Shown here: piece after piece, positions 11,480 through 20,900 of the stretch
How positions within the stretch are numbered: position 1 is the first letter of the stretch
How the letters are laid out: each line of letters opens with the position of its first letter
Origin: Pyrenochaeta sp. MPI-SDFR-AT-0127
Lineage: Eukaryota; Ascomycota; Dothideomycetes; Pleosporales; Cucurbitariaceae
Assembly: GCA_020747015.1 (NCBI GenBank)
Contig: JAGTJM010000038.1
Span: 62,001-126,000, forward strand
Reading direction: 5' to 3'
Length of the DNA stretch: 64,000 nt
Made by a program: the position numbers and the translations under genes
Notes under the pieces: generated by a model
What the model saw: only the letters and a program-made list of their open reading frames with translations
The model's database searches: none
What the model was told of the DNA's origin: nothing

Positions 11480-13609
11480 TCAGTGATATTTATTCTTCTC
11501 GGCATTCTCATCATTCTCCAAGAACACCTCAATCTTGTTATCCATCTTCGGTCCGATATCATTGCAGAAGCAGCATGCAATGATTGCCAGAATACCGAAG
11601 CTCAGGGAGCTCAACGCCGTAGTTCTCAAGCCGACTACATATGCCTGCTGGAATGCTCCGCCAGCTGCTACCATGATGTCGGTCGTGATGCCGGGAACTT
11701 TTGCCAGAGCGGTGGCGCCGAGGGGCAGTGCGGCCATGAGTGCTGGAACTGCGGAGGCGTCAAGACCAGCGGCGATTGCGGCTCTGGGGACAAGCTCAGT
11801 AGCCTTTGAGGATTGGACGTTTGTCAAAATGGTTGTGTAGACTGTGAATTTCGTCAACAATACACTCCAGGACGGGACGGGTTTTGTGCATACCAGATAT
11901 AGCGACCGCACCACCAGCGAATCGAGAAACACCAGCAAGGCCACCAGAGATGCCGAGTTCGACTTGTGGCACACCGAACTGGATAAATGCGATTGAAAGG
12001 TATTGCGCCCATCCGAAACCTACCTGGCCTAACGTTGCGAAGTCAAAGTCAGTGTGGGATTCAAATTGAATATACACAGGGACGATACGTACATAGGAAG
12101 ACGAAAGCGATCATCATGCTCTTGCGCTCAGTAGTGCCGAGAGCCAACAGCGCACCGAAGACAACCATGACGGTGACAGATGCGGTTAGAGTCCACTTCC
12201 AGTGTCCAATGCGGTGTCCGAATACCGTCAGGAGAAAGGCACCGAAGCAGAGACCTAATGCGATGTAAGTATTTATTCGATAGTTATGAGAGAAGGTGAC
12301 GCACCCAAGTTGCCTGGCAAGCCCAGCACAACACGGTATTTGAAGTCTGTGGTAGCGTCTGTAAAGAGCACACCAACCTGCGTCGGATAGATAATGTTGA
12401 CTGCATAGTAGAACATGGTGACCACGAATCCAACAATGAATGGTGCGGTAAGTTCTCTTCCCTTGTCCCGGGTGAAGACGTGTGTTGGTGTCAACGGCTG
12501 CTTGAGCGGAGCAAAAGTCTCCCAGAGACCGAATGCAACCAATGTGATGAACCCACTGACGAGCGTGCCAATAACTTTCGGATCATTCGATGGTAGTGTA
12601 GTGGTGTACACGATGCCAACAAGGATTAGTGTCGCGGAGGCGATGAACAAGATAGCGCCAACATAGTCCAGCTCCTGGAATGCCTGTTTGGTAGGAAGAC
12701 CTCGCGGATGCTTCGGAGGGTAGTAGAAGAAGTACAAGCCCAGGAAGCTGAAGAACACAGCAATTGCTGGTGCGTAGAAGAGCCATCTCCAGGAATCGCC
12801 ATTCTGGGCGGCAAAGCTTCCAGATACTGGACCTATAAGGACAGCAACGTAAACTCCGGCATCTGCAAGCACGATTGCAGCAGCGCGCCACTTATTCGGC
12901 AGAAGCTCTGGAAGAGCAAATGCTGCAAGCTGAGCATTGCCGGCGCCAAATCCGATTAGTGACATACCAGCGAGCATTGATGTATTGTTCTTCGCGGAGC
13001 CACTGACGATGAAGCCGATAAACATTATCGCGTTTCCACCTACGATGAACCATCGGCGACCGAACAAGTCACTGTTTGCTCCGCATACCCTGAAAACTCC
13101 ATAAGACAATGGCGGGTTATAGGAGGTGCATGCGACTTACATGAAAGCGATGGTTACGGTCATCTATTACATGTCAGCGAATAGAGCGTAATATGTTGGA
13201 TTGGAAGCTTACAGTATAGAGTGAAATGTCTGGTGGTGGAGGCCAAAGTTAGCGAAGACTCACATCCAGTGCGCATCGATGTTACTCACACCAGGCGGCT
13301 TTTGTAGCATCACCCAATTGCGTTGCAACGACAGCGGCACATGCACTGAGAGATGGCACAATCCAGAAGCTGATACCATAGGAAAGTGAGAGGATCTGAG
13401 AATTGTATCAGCAACTTGCACGTGTGATAGGGCGACATCTTACATACAAGAACAACACACCACGTCTTCATGGTGACATTGTACTCCTCATCACTGCGAG
13501 GAAGGTAGCCGGCCATGGGGTCCTCAGCATCCTTGCCCTTCAGACTATCGGAAGTCTTGACTTCTCGTGAGGTTCGCTCAACGTCTGGTTTCTCGTCGGC
13601 AATCGCCAT
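11480..13609 (-). CDS. MFS transporter, TRI12 (trichothecene efflux pump)-type family
   Basis: Eight exons on the minus strand: 13609-13448, 13395-13290, 13229-13213, 13163-13141, 13089-12305, 12254-12093, 12028-11894 and 11841-11480. All phases agree and give 583 aa. Exons 3 and 4 are only 17 and 23 nt. The protein has a hydrophilic N terminus with an NVTMKTW segment, then 12-14 hydrophobic helices with the MFS loop GANSDLFGRRWFIVGG, LIGFGAGNAQLAAFALPELL, GPVSGSFAAQNGDSWRW and PQVELGISGGLAGVSRFAGG. These resemble fungal TRI12/siderophore-type H+ antiporters of the plasma membrane. TRI12 is only the name of the fold family: no toxin genes lie nearby and the substrate is unknown. The C terminus is short and acidic. 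The neighbouring zinc-cluster gene is convergent, so co-regulation is not indicated. Confidence 0.92.
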
Positions 13610-14794
13610 GATAGAGTTGTGCACAGGTGTTTTGAGAACAGTAGCAGTTGCGAAAATCAAATCTGGACTTGAAAATGCTGTCAAGTTTTCGCGTCTATTA
13701 AGACGCCCCTGCACGAGATCTTATATCCGCAGCAACGCAGGACATAGTCGCCATCTCTGCCGTAGCTCATTTGTTTCCAATTGTTCTTAAGCGTATCAGC
13801 TGAGTCTATTCTGTCTAGCGCTCGAGACATCAAGCCTCAAACAATTCAAAAAGTCGAAAGTGTCGTTGATTCCATTGTCTGAGTGGTCGGACATCAGCCT
13901 TGTGGAAGTGGTTTTCCGAGATGCTGGCGTGCGGATAGAGTCTGGGGTAATGCAGGCTAACATCCAGCCAATGCGGAGGAAGCCTGGGGTTGTGCATCTG
14001 AGGTGGACGGTTTCCACTTAGCCGAAGATCGTCAAGTCGCAGGGCGATCCCTAGTAATGTGTTTAAGTTTGCTTCAACAAGCGGCTTGAGGGCGTTTTAA
14101 GAAGAACGCGCGATGAAGAAACGGGGTAGGAGTCGGCGATCGTTACGCTCATGGGGTGTCATGACCCCTCTTGGAACAAGAGCGCGACTATGGTGTACCT
14201 TCCAAGGCACCCTGGAGATCTGCCATCGTTCAGGCGCTCGGAAATCTCAACCGAGAGCTTATGGAGCGGGTCTGGGAGTGCAAGGCTGAGGTATGAACAT
14301 TGTATGTCATGTCACGGACGGCAAAGGCGAGATTCGGCCATTCAGCCCTGACGCTGCAACATCTCTGTGCTGTCGGGCTAGTACGAGGAACCACCATTGC
14401 TTTGTCTCGACCGCATTGCTTAAGACCTAAAGTGTCATGAGGGCCACTTGTCGGGACATATCTGGCAGAATTGCCGAAGTATCGCTGCAGCCATCCCTGT
14501 GGTAAAACCATCCGAGTCACCGCAGACCGATCTTGGCAGCTTACACACTCTTTGTTACACTCATTTACAAGCATTTTCTCACCAATAGCATCCTTTCGCG
14601 TATTACCCGCACCGTTCGCTTTCTCGGTCCCTTACCGATTTTGAGCGTCCTATGCCATACCATCCTGATCCTTCAAATGTGTAGGCGTTTATGTGTACGA
14701 AATACGGTCGAACGGTGACTCAGCGCAGACGTCGGTGATTCGGAGTCGGTATAGCGGATAGGCGAAGACTTAGAGAGCAGGCGGTTGGGAAGCG
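13610..14794. other. Intergenic, 1.2 kb, divergent promoter region
   Basis: Lies between the start of the TRI12-type transporter (minus) and the oxidoreductase (plus), so both promoters are here. No coding frame of credible character was found. A TATA-like octamer closes its right end. Confidence 0.4.
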
Positions 14795-14802
14795 TATATA
14801 TA
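14795..14802 (+). promoter_or_regulatory. TATA-like box of the oxidoreductase gene
   Basis: TATATATA, 38-45 bp upstream of the ATG at 14840. It is close to the start codon, implying a short leader if functional; alternatively transcription starts downstream and translation uses the internal ATG at 15014. Confidence 0.45.
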
Positions 14803-14839
14803 GAGGATGCTGTAGTTCTTCAAAATAGTCTCTTACATT

Positions 14840-16066
14840 ATGAACATTATCGGAAATACCATCCTGAGATCCCGATTACCAGCGTCTTCTCCCATATCTC
14901 AAACGATAACGAAAGAGCTTCATCGCTTACCAGCTTTTACCACATCAACCCCCGTAGCAGCGTTTATTGTAACCCGCCGTCAAGCCGCTCGTCACTTCGC
15001 CTCCTCCACCAAGATGTCTAACACCACCCTTCCTAAACAGCAAAAGGCTGTCATATTCAATACCACTTCCAACAAGCTCTCCTTCACCTCCACAGCTCCC
15101 ATTCCTCACGCCTCTGACGAACTTCTCATTCGCGTCCACAGCACCGCAATCACAAACGGCGAGCTAACATGGGCGCCTTTTGTGAACTGGCCTGAAGAAC
15201 ACATTCCCTGCTACGATGTCTCCGGCACTGTCATCTCCTTACCATCTACCACCACTAAAACAACCGGGCCAGCAGCTGGTGCTGACTTCAAAGTGGGTGA
15301 TCAAATTTATGGAAGGATCATGGCGGATAGGGAGGGTAGCGCACAAGAGTATGCCAATATACTGCCGAATGAGGCTGCGCTAGTGCCCAAAGGACTAGAC
15401 TTGGTAAATGCAGCAAGTGTGCCTATGAGTGCGTACACAGCCTGGCAAGCAATCTTCGAAAAAGGCCTGTTGACCGGAGCTTACACACCAACGTCCGTGC
15501 CGCACGTGAATGAGGCTGGCGAAGCGGTGCTCGGCCAAGCCAAGGGCAAGCGAGTTCTTGTACTAGGTGCAGCAGGTGGAGTGGGTCTCATGGCCGTGCA
15601 ATTTGCGAAGTTGGCGGGCGCATGGGTTGCGGGGACTGCAAGTGGAAAGAACGAGGAGTTCCTGAAGGGCCTCGGCATCGATGAGGTTGTCGACTACACA
15701 AAGTTGTCAGTAAAAGAGTACATCGCCAATGGCAACAAGAAGTTCGATGTTGTGTTCGACTGCGTAGGTGGCAAGTCAATGTTGGATGGCTGGAACGGCG
15801 TCACCGACACAGGCGCATATATCTCCGTTGTTCCAGGATTTAAGGAGCCGGAGGGAGGCAAGCCTGCTGGTGTTACGAGTGCATGGTTTGTCATGGAAGC
15901 CAGGGGTGAAGAATTGACAGGAATTGGCAAGTTCTTCGAGAAGGGTATGCTGAAAACCAGCGTGGACAGTGTGTGGAAACTGGAAGACTTTGAGAAGGCC
16001 TTTGCGAAGACAGCCAGTGGGCATGCGAGGGGTAAGGTGGTTTTCAGGGTCAGTGGTGAAGAGTAA
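14840..16066 (+). CDS. Medium-chain zinc-less alcohol dehydrogenase / quinone oxidoreductase-like protein
   Basis: Single exon, 408 aa. Residues 1-58 are rich in Arg, Ser and Thr with almost no acids (ILRSRLPASS, TRRQAARHFASS), resembling a mitochondrial presequence. A second Met at residue 59 (MSNTTLPKQQ) begins the conserved part. The N-terminal GroES-like domain includes ELLIRVHSTAITNGELTW and the segment EHIPCYDVSGTV. The Rossmann domain starts near residue 235 with VLVLGAAGGVGLMAVQFAK (nucleotide-binding GxxGGVG pattern), followed by VDYTKLSVKEYI and FDVVFDCVGG. No four-cysteine structural zinc lobe is visible, so it belongs with NADPH-dependent quinone oxidoreductase/RTN4IP1-type MDR proteins. 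Substrate unknown. The stop is followed by a short gap to the convergent H-protein gene. Confidence 0.88.
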   Translation: MNIIGNTILRSRLPASSPISQTITKELHRLPAFTTSTPVAAFIVTRRQAARHFASSTKMSNTTLPKQQKAVIFNTTSNKLSFTSTAPIPHASDELLIRVHSTAITNGELTWAPFVNWPEEHIPCYDVSGTVISLPSTTTKTTGPAAGADFKVGDQIYGRIMADREGSAQEYANILPNEAALVPKGLDLVNAASVPMSAYTAWQAIFEKGLLTGAYTPTSVPHVNEAGEAVLGQAKGKRVLVLGAAGGVGLMAVQFAKLAGAWVAGTASGKNEEFLKGLGIDEVVDYTKLSVKEYIANGNKKFDVVFDCVGGKSMLDGWNGVTDTGAYISVVPGFKEPEGGKPAGVTSAWFVMEARGEELTGIGKFFEKGMLKTSVDSVWKLEDFEKAFAKTASGHARGKVVFRVSGEE

Positions 16067-16257
16067 AAGCTTTGAGAGAAGCCCAAAAAGTGTACTTGTT
16101 CGCCATTATCCAGCCATAATAATGATAGACTATTTTGAATTTTGAGATCAGTGTTGACTTGATCAATCATATGCGACATATCAAGATCGTGAGGTATCAT
16201 TCTTTTTCTCTTGTTGAAAGTTGCGCCAACCTCGTCAATGCTTCCTTTCTTCGTCAC

Positions 16258-16928
16258 TTACGCATCCTCGGTAAACTCAGTGTACTCAGCCTTGGTCATG
16301 GTCCTGCCCGTAGGCTGCTCTGAGACTGTGATCTTCGCAATCCATGCATCGCCTTCCGGGTCTTTGTTGAGACTTCCTGGCTTTTGCTCAAGGTCAGAAT
16401 TGACCTCTGCGACAGTCCCGGCGAGAGGGGTGAGGATATCGGAGGCCGACTTCACAGACTCGACGGCGCCAATTGCGTCTCCTTCGCTGACTTCCATATC
16501 GACCTGCGGGAGCTCGATGTAGACGACGTCGCCGAGGGCTTTGGCGGCGTATTCCGAAATACCTAGCGTGCCTGTTTCATGGTCAATCTCAGGTCTCCAC
16601 CAAAGCTTGAGAAGTGGTGGCATGGTGTGGAGGCGGGGAAATGGGACAGGCATACAAGTCTTTCCGTCTGCAGACATCTCAATCCACTCGTGGTCCTCAG
16701 TATACTTCTTCTCCTTCACTACACTTCGTCAGCCCGCCCTCCTACCGCTCAATTGCTGTGTCGCAACATTTCCAACATTTCCAACATACATGCGGCAGAT
16801 ACCGAGAATAGCCGTTGCTTCTGCGCTCCCTGCTGCCATCGCTGGCACACAAACGGCTGTGGCCTCTTCGTAAGGACGGAAGAGGTCAATTGGCGCACGG
16901 CGCGAGTGACTGAAGATCGTGCGGCCAT
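16258..16928 (-). CDS. GCV3: Glycine cleavage system H protein, mitochondrial
   Basis: Three exons (16928-16790, 16718-16656, 16571-16258), introns of 71 and 84 nt, product 171 aa. The first ~45 residues (MAARSSVTRAVRQLTSSVLT and more Arg/Gln) form a mitochondrial presequence. Then come the H-protein landmarks KKYTEDHEWIEM, GISEYAAKALGDVVYIELP and GAVESVKSASD; Lys108 in ESVKSASD is the lipoylation site. Family role: carries the aminomethyl group on lipoate between the P, T and L proteins of glycine decarboxylase in the matrix; in yeast the H protein is also needed for lipoyl transfer. The second intron would read open, adding a spurious 28-residue insert if retained. Starts 180 bp from the divergent bS6m gene. 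Confidence 0.95.
16765..16787 (-). repeat. GCV3: Short 9-bp tandem repeat in intron 1 of the H-protein gene
   Basis: About 2.6 copies of AACATTTCC (plus strand) lie at the 5' end of the first intron, just after its donor. Likely a small slippage repeat with no known role. Confidence 0.5.
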
Positions 16929-17108
16929 TTTTCTGTAATCGTGTGTGAGGTAGAAGCTTTCAAAGGTCAAAGGGAGCTTGCTCGGTGGGATAATGATAGT
17001 TGCCAAGACCACGGTGGAGCTCCCCCGTCGCGGAACGGTTGGCCGAATTCGAACACTTTTCGCGACGGAAGAGCGACAACAGCAACACCACGACGCAAAC
17101 CAGGCAAG
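16929..17108. promoter_or_regulatory. Bidirectional promoter between H protein and bS6m
   Basis: Only 180 bp separate the two start codons, both for mitochondrial proteins, on opposite strands. Any core promoter elements must be shared or tightly packed here. No classical TATA box is evident. Confidence 0.6.
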
Positions 17109-17585
17109 ATGCTGTATGAAATGATAGGAGTGGTGAGTTCAGTGTCGCAATACTACATGACTTCACAGCTAATTGATCTAGGTACGGCCCGGCCGCCTCT
17201 CCGAAGTAAAAGAGTAAATCTTCCTACCGCAACCCTACCCATCGATCTGCGTCAATATAGTCCAATGTATACCAAGAATTATACAACTGACAACACATAC
17301 AGAATCGCGAGAACTGCGGGAAAGATTGTACTCGATAACGCAGGTGTCGTTCGCGGCGTATCCAACTGGGGAACCTTCCTCCTCCCCAACGCCGCCAGGA
17401 AACTGCAAACCACACACCACTACGGGCACCACTTCATCATGCGCTTTGATGCAAGTGCGCGCGCACAGCATTCGCTGCGACGAACCATGTCGCTAGATCC
17501 ACGGCTGATCCGGTACTCGGTGGTCAAGATGGGAACCAAGTTTGAGGAGATTAAAGATGTGCCTGGGAAAGCGACGTTTAGGTGA
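17109..17585 (+). CDS. MRP17: Mitochondrial small-subunit ribosomal protein bS6m (MRP17)
   Basis: Three exons: 17109-17132 (24 nt), 17182-17213 (32 nt) and 17303-17585; introns of 49 and 89 nt, 112 aa. The spliced start MLYEMIGVVRPGRLSEVKE matches the bS6 first strand and helix (MxYE...vRP). It continues with IARTAGKIVLDNAGVVRGV, NWGTFLLP and HHYGHHFIMRFDASA, then RTMSLDPRLIRYSVVKMG, the typical bS6 end strand. Fungal Mrp17 proteins are of this size, and no separate presequence is seen; the bS6 fold itself seems to start at Met1. It assembles with bS18m in the platform of the mitoribosomal small subunit. Two very short first exons make this gene easy to mis-annotate from a later ATG. Confidence 0.92.
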   Translation: MLYEMIGVVSSVSQYYMTSQLIDLGTARPPLRSKRVNLPTATLPIDLRQYSPMYTKNYTTDNTYRIARTAGKIVLDNAGVVRGVSNWGTFLLPNAARKLQTTHHYGHHFIMRFDASARAQHSLRRTMSLDPRLIRYSVVKMGTKFEEIKDVPGKATFR

Positions 17586-17997
17586 GGGAGATGAGGTGGT
17601 TCGTGAGGCGATTGATTGCAGTAAGATGGATGAGCGAAAGAGTGCTGTGTGTATCATACGATGTGGTGTACATTGAGCATGTAAGGTTGCATTGTAACCG
17701 GCGTTATGGAATACCTTTGGGTTAGAACATCAAACATTGGAATATCAAGAGACATTGAACACATATCAGTGTAGTGACATGCTCCAGAAGCGTGTGGCAA
17801 ATAGCTGACACGGCCATATGTCTAACGAGTATATGCACATGTTTTGCTGCTATTGATGACGATGCTTGCTTTTGTTTTGTTTTACATACTATGTATGCGC
17901 GCTGGGATAGCACAAATTACAGGTCCACTATAGTCTAAATTGTTATGCTCCAACTCGAATCTGACTCAGGGCCTTGAGATGCGCTTGCGTCACCCCC
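17586..17997. other. Intergenic between convergent bS6m and NUP192
   Basis: Holds the two 3' UTRs of genes that converge. No coding or RNA gene seen. Confidence 0.4.
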
Positions 17998-20900
17998 CTA
18001 GGAAAACATATTTGGTCGTGCCTTCTTAATGCTCGACGAGTCTTCGTACTACACCGCAGTTAGCATCATGTCCTTTCGTGTCGTCTAGCAAGCGCACTCT
18101 CACCTGTAAAAATCCAGTAACATCCACCAAAACAGTCCAACAATCTACCAAATCCACTAGATCCTGTTGTGCTTCCGCATGATGACCCGCACCCACGTTT
18201 ACGCTCCGTTTAAATATAGACACCATACTATGCCTATTCTCCTTCAAAAATTCTCTTGCCTGGAACACCGTCTGATCGTTTTGCCTTCCCCTCGCAATGA
18301 CTGCCGCATTAACTACCCTCAGTACTGCAAGCATGAGCTCGTAGTACTTGCGCAGTGCATTGGGATCGTCAAATTCCAGACCAATATCTGGGTCAATGGA
18401 GAATATTTGTGAGTCGCGAATAGAGGGGAAGAGGCCTGCATTGAGGATGTAGGCAGCGCCGAGGCGCGATTGGCAAATGCGCAGGAGCAAAGCGAGACTG
18501 GCATCGTAGTAGGATAAGAGGATCGGGATTTGAGGAGCGGCAGCGGCGCGAAGTTCTTCAGGTATGTGTTTGATGTTGTCAACCAGTACGCCGACGAAGT
18601 TTAGCGAGACGAAGGACTCCAGGATGTACTTTGATTGCTGGCGAGTGGCTACTGCTACCAGGGCATTCAACAGGAGAAGAGCAGAGACTTTGCAAGTACC
18701 TTGTCCGCTGTAGGCGTCGTCGGAAACTACCTCGAGGAGGTGCGCGCCGCAGTTCTTCACTGCGTTGAGGGTGTGGCGGCCGAGTAGGGAGTTCGTTGTT
18801 GCTTTTTCAGATGTGCCTTGAATATATCGGAAGCAGATTTGATAGCAGTACTCCCGAAGTTCTGCAGTGGATACTGGGCTGTAGATCCCGGCGAGCGCAG
18901 CGCGAAATAACTGGGAAAGCCGGTCATTAGCAAAGTCTCCGGTCTTGTCAAAAGCTGTTGATTCGAAGTCAATTCTCTGGACGAGGGATTCCGCGAGGCT
19001 GGCGAGTTGCAGAGCTGTGAAGAGGTCTGCATTGTACGATTGCTCCAGTTTCGGAAGTATCACTTGAAGTGTCTGTAGTATGAAAGCACTACGTGCGCCA
19101 TTTTCAAAGTCGCACCTATGGACGGCGACCATGACAACCTGGACCCAGGATCGGAGGATATCTTTATGGTAGCGGAGCAGCTGAGCACGGCGATTCCAGT
19201 CAGCAAATATTGTCACGAGTAATTCAGCCTGTTGTGCTAGGTCAACCTCTTGAGCTTCATCCGTGATCAGGCCTTCCTTTCTCCAGTACTTCATCTTCAA
19301 TCGAATAACCTGTTCAAGGAGTGGTAATGAATACAGTGCGATGCCTTCCTTTTCTTCCTGACAGGACGAAAGATTTACACCTTCAAAGAAGCGATGTTGA
19401 TCCGGCAGTCCGCGTTCCGGGTAAGCAAATTCGATGAAGTCGAAGAGGTCAAAGATGTTTGGATTAGGCACTGCATCCTCGCCAGAGCGGATGGTGCTAC
19501 CAAGGAGAACAGACTGGATCCTTGACTTCAATGTAGGCATGTCCTCCTTGACGGTCAATCGCAGCTCCCTAGACTCATAGTCTAGGAAAGCAGCACGTCG
19601 TTGGAGAAAATTTTGTAGCGCAAGAGCAGGGGGACCGGCAAAGAATTCAGAGTACTCGGCTGTGGCAACCTCAAGTCCTTGTGCAAGAGACATACCTTCC
19701 CAAAGTACATCAAGAGTAATTGGTCCTAGCCGAGGTGCTTCGATGAATAGGAGTTCGTTGTCCCGGAGTTCTTCCATGACGAGGCCGCTTGTCAATGGCG
19801 AACGCCACAGCTTCTGTAGGACATCCCAGCATCGTGACTTGAGGGCTGACCTCCAAGCTAGGAATTGTTCACCATCATTGTCTGGGTACTCCACTCCCAA
19901 TAGAAGAATGTTGTGAAATAGAGCTTGTCCATTGGACCACAAACTGTCGTCCGCAATGCGCACGGTATTGCTGCCACATGAAAAACCAAGAAGGATATGG
20001 GCTATGGTAGGCCTGAGAGACACAGCAGCAAGGCAGCTGTTTAAAAAGTCGAGAACCCGTAGTTTGACGATATAGCCTGAGGCCTCCTCACCAGCTTCAA
20101 GCTCTTCGGCATTGAAACGCATCAAGCTTGAAAGAGATCGACCGATGCGCTCCGCTTCGTTATCTTTCTCAAGTATTCCGACAATCTTGCTACGCCCAGA
20201 GCGCTGTCCGAAGCCCGCAGGTGAGACTGCAAGCTTTCGTGACGATGCCATTTTTTCCAGAAGCTGCAGCGACGCAATAGTCAACGTTTCGTGACCTGTA
20301 CCACAATATAGTCCAAGATCGACCACAATTTGCAGATTGTTCAGTATTGCGTCTTCAAAGGAGGCAAGCGACAGGTTCGAGACTGGCGTGTGCTGGAACG
20401 AGGGCTGATTTTTGAGGACCGGCCTAACGATGTCTAGATATGTTGCCTGAAGCTTCATTACTAGATCCATCACCTCGATGCTCAGCATCAACGACTGTAC
20501 CAAGGGTGAGTCTGACGGAGCGGCATCGACTTCGTTAACATCGTGATGTGATGCAGCGAAGAGAGCCTTGAGAACCTTATCGTTGAACAGCCATTCCATG
20601 ACGCGGGTAAATGGATGAAGAGCGACATACGCAGCGAGAGATGAAGGATCAATGACCGCATCGACTGGAATGCTAGATTTGTTCGCGAACACAACAAGGT
20701 TCTCATTGAAGGTCGATAGACACGTTACCATGAAACGCAAGCATGTCCACCTCATAACGTTGCGTTGGAGCGGGTCAAGGACCTCTGATGTGCGTTCTGC
20801 AAAGACCTGTAGCATGACAAAGTCAACGTAGCTTTCGATGCCTGGCATCCTGCGGGCAGAGCCTAAACCTTCGGGAAATGGGAGGCTGTCGTTGAGGCCT

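Noticed and set aside
11535..12268. Long plus-strand frames opposite the TRI12-type transporter
   Set aside because: They are antisense shadows of transporter exons with Pro/Ala/Arg-rich, non-protein-like sequence.
11480..13609. Part of a trichothecene or other toxin cluster
   Set aside because: TRI12 is only the transporter family name; no synthase, P450 or other pathway gene lies within several kb.
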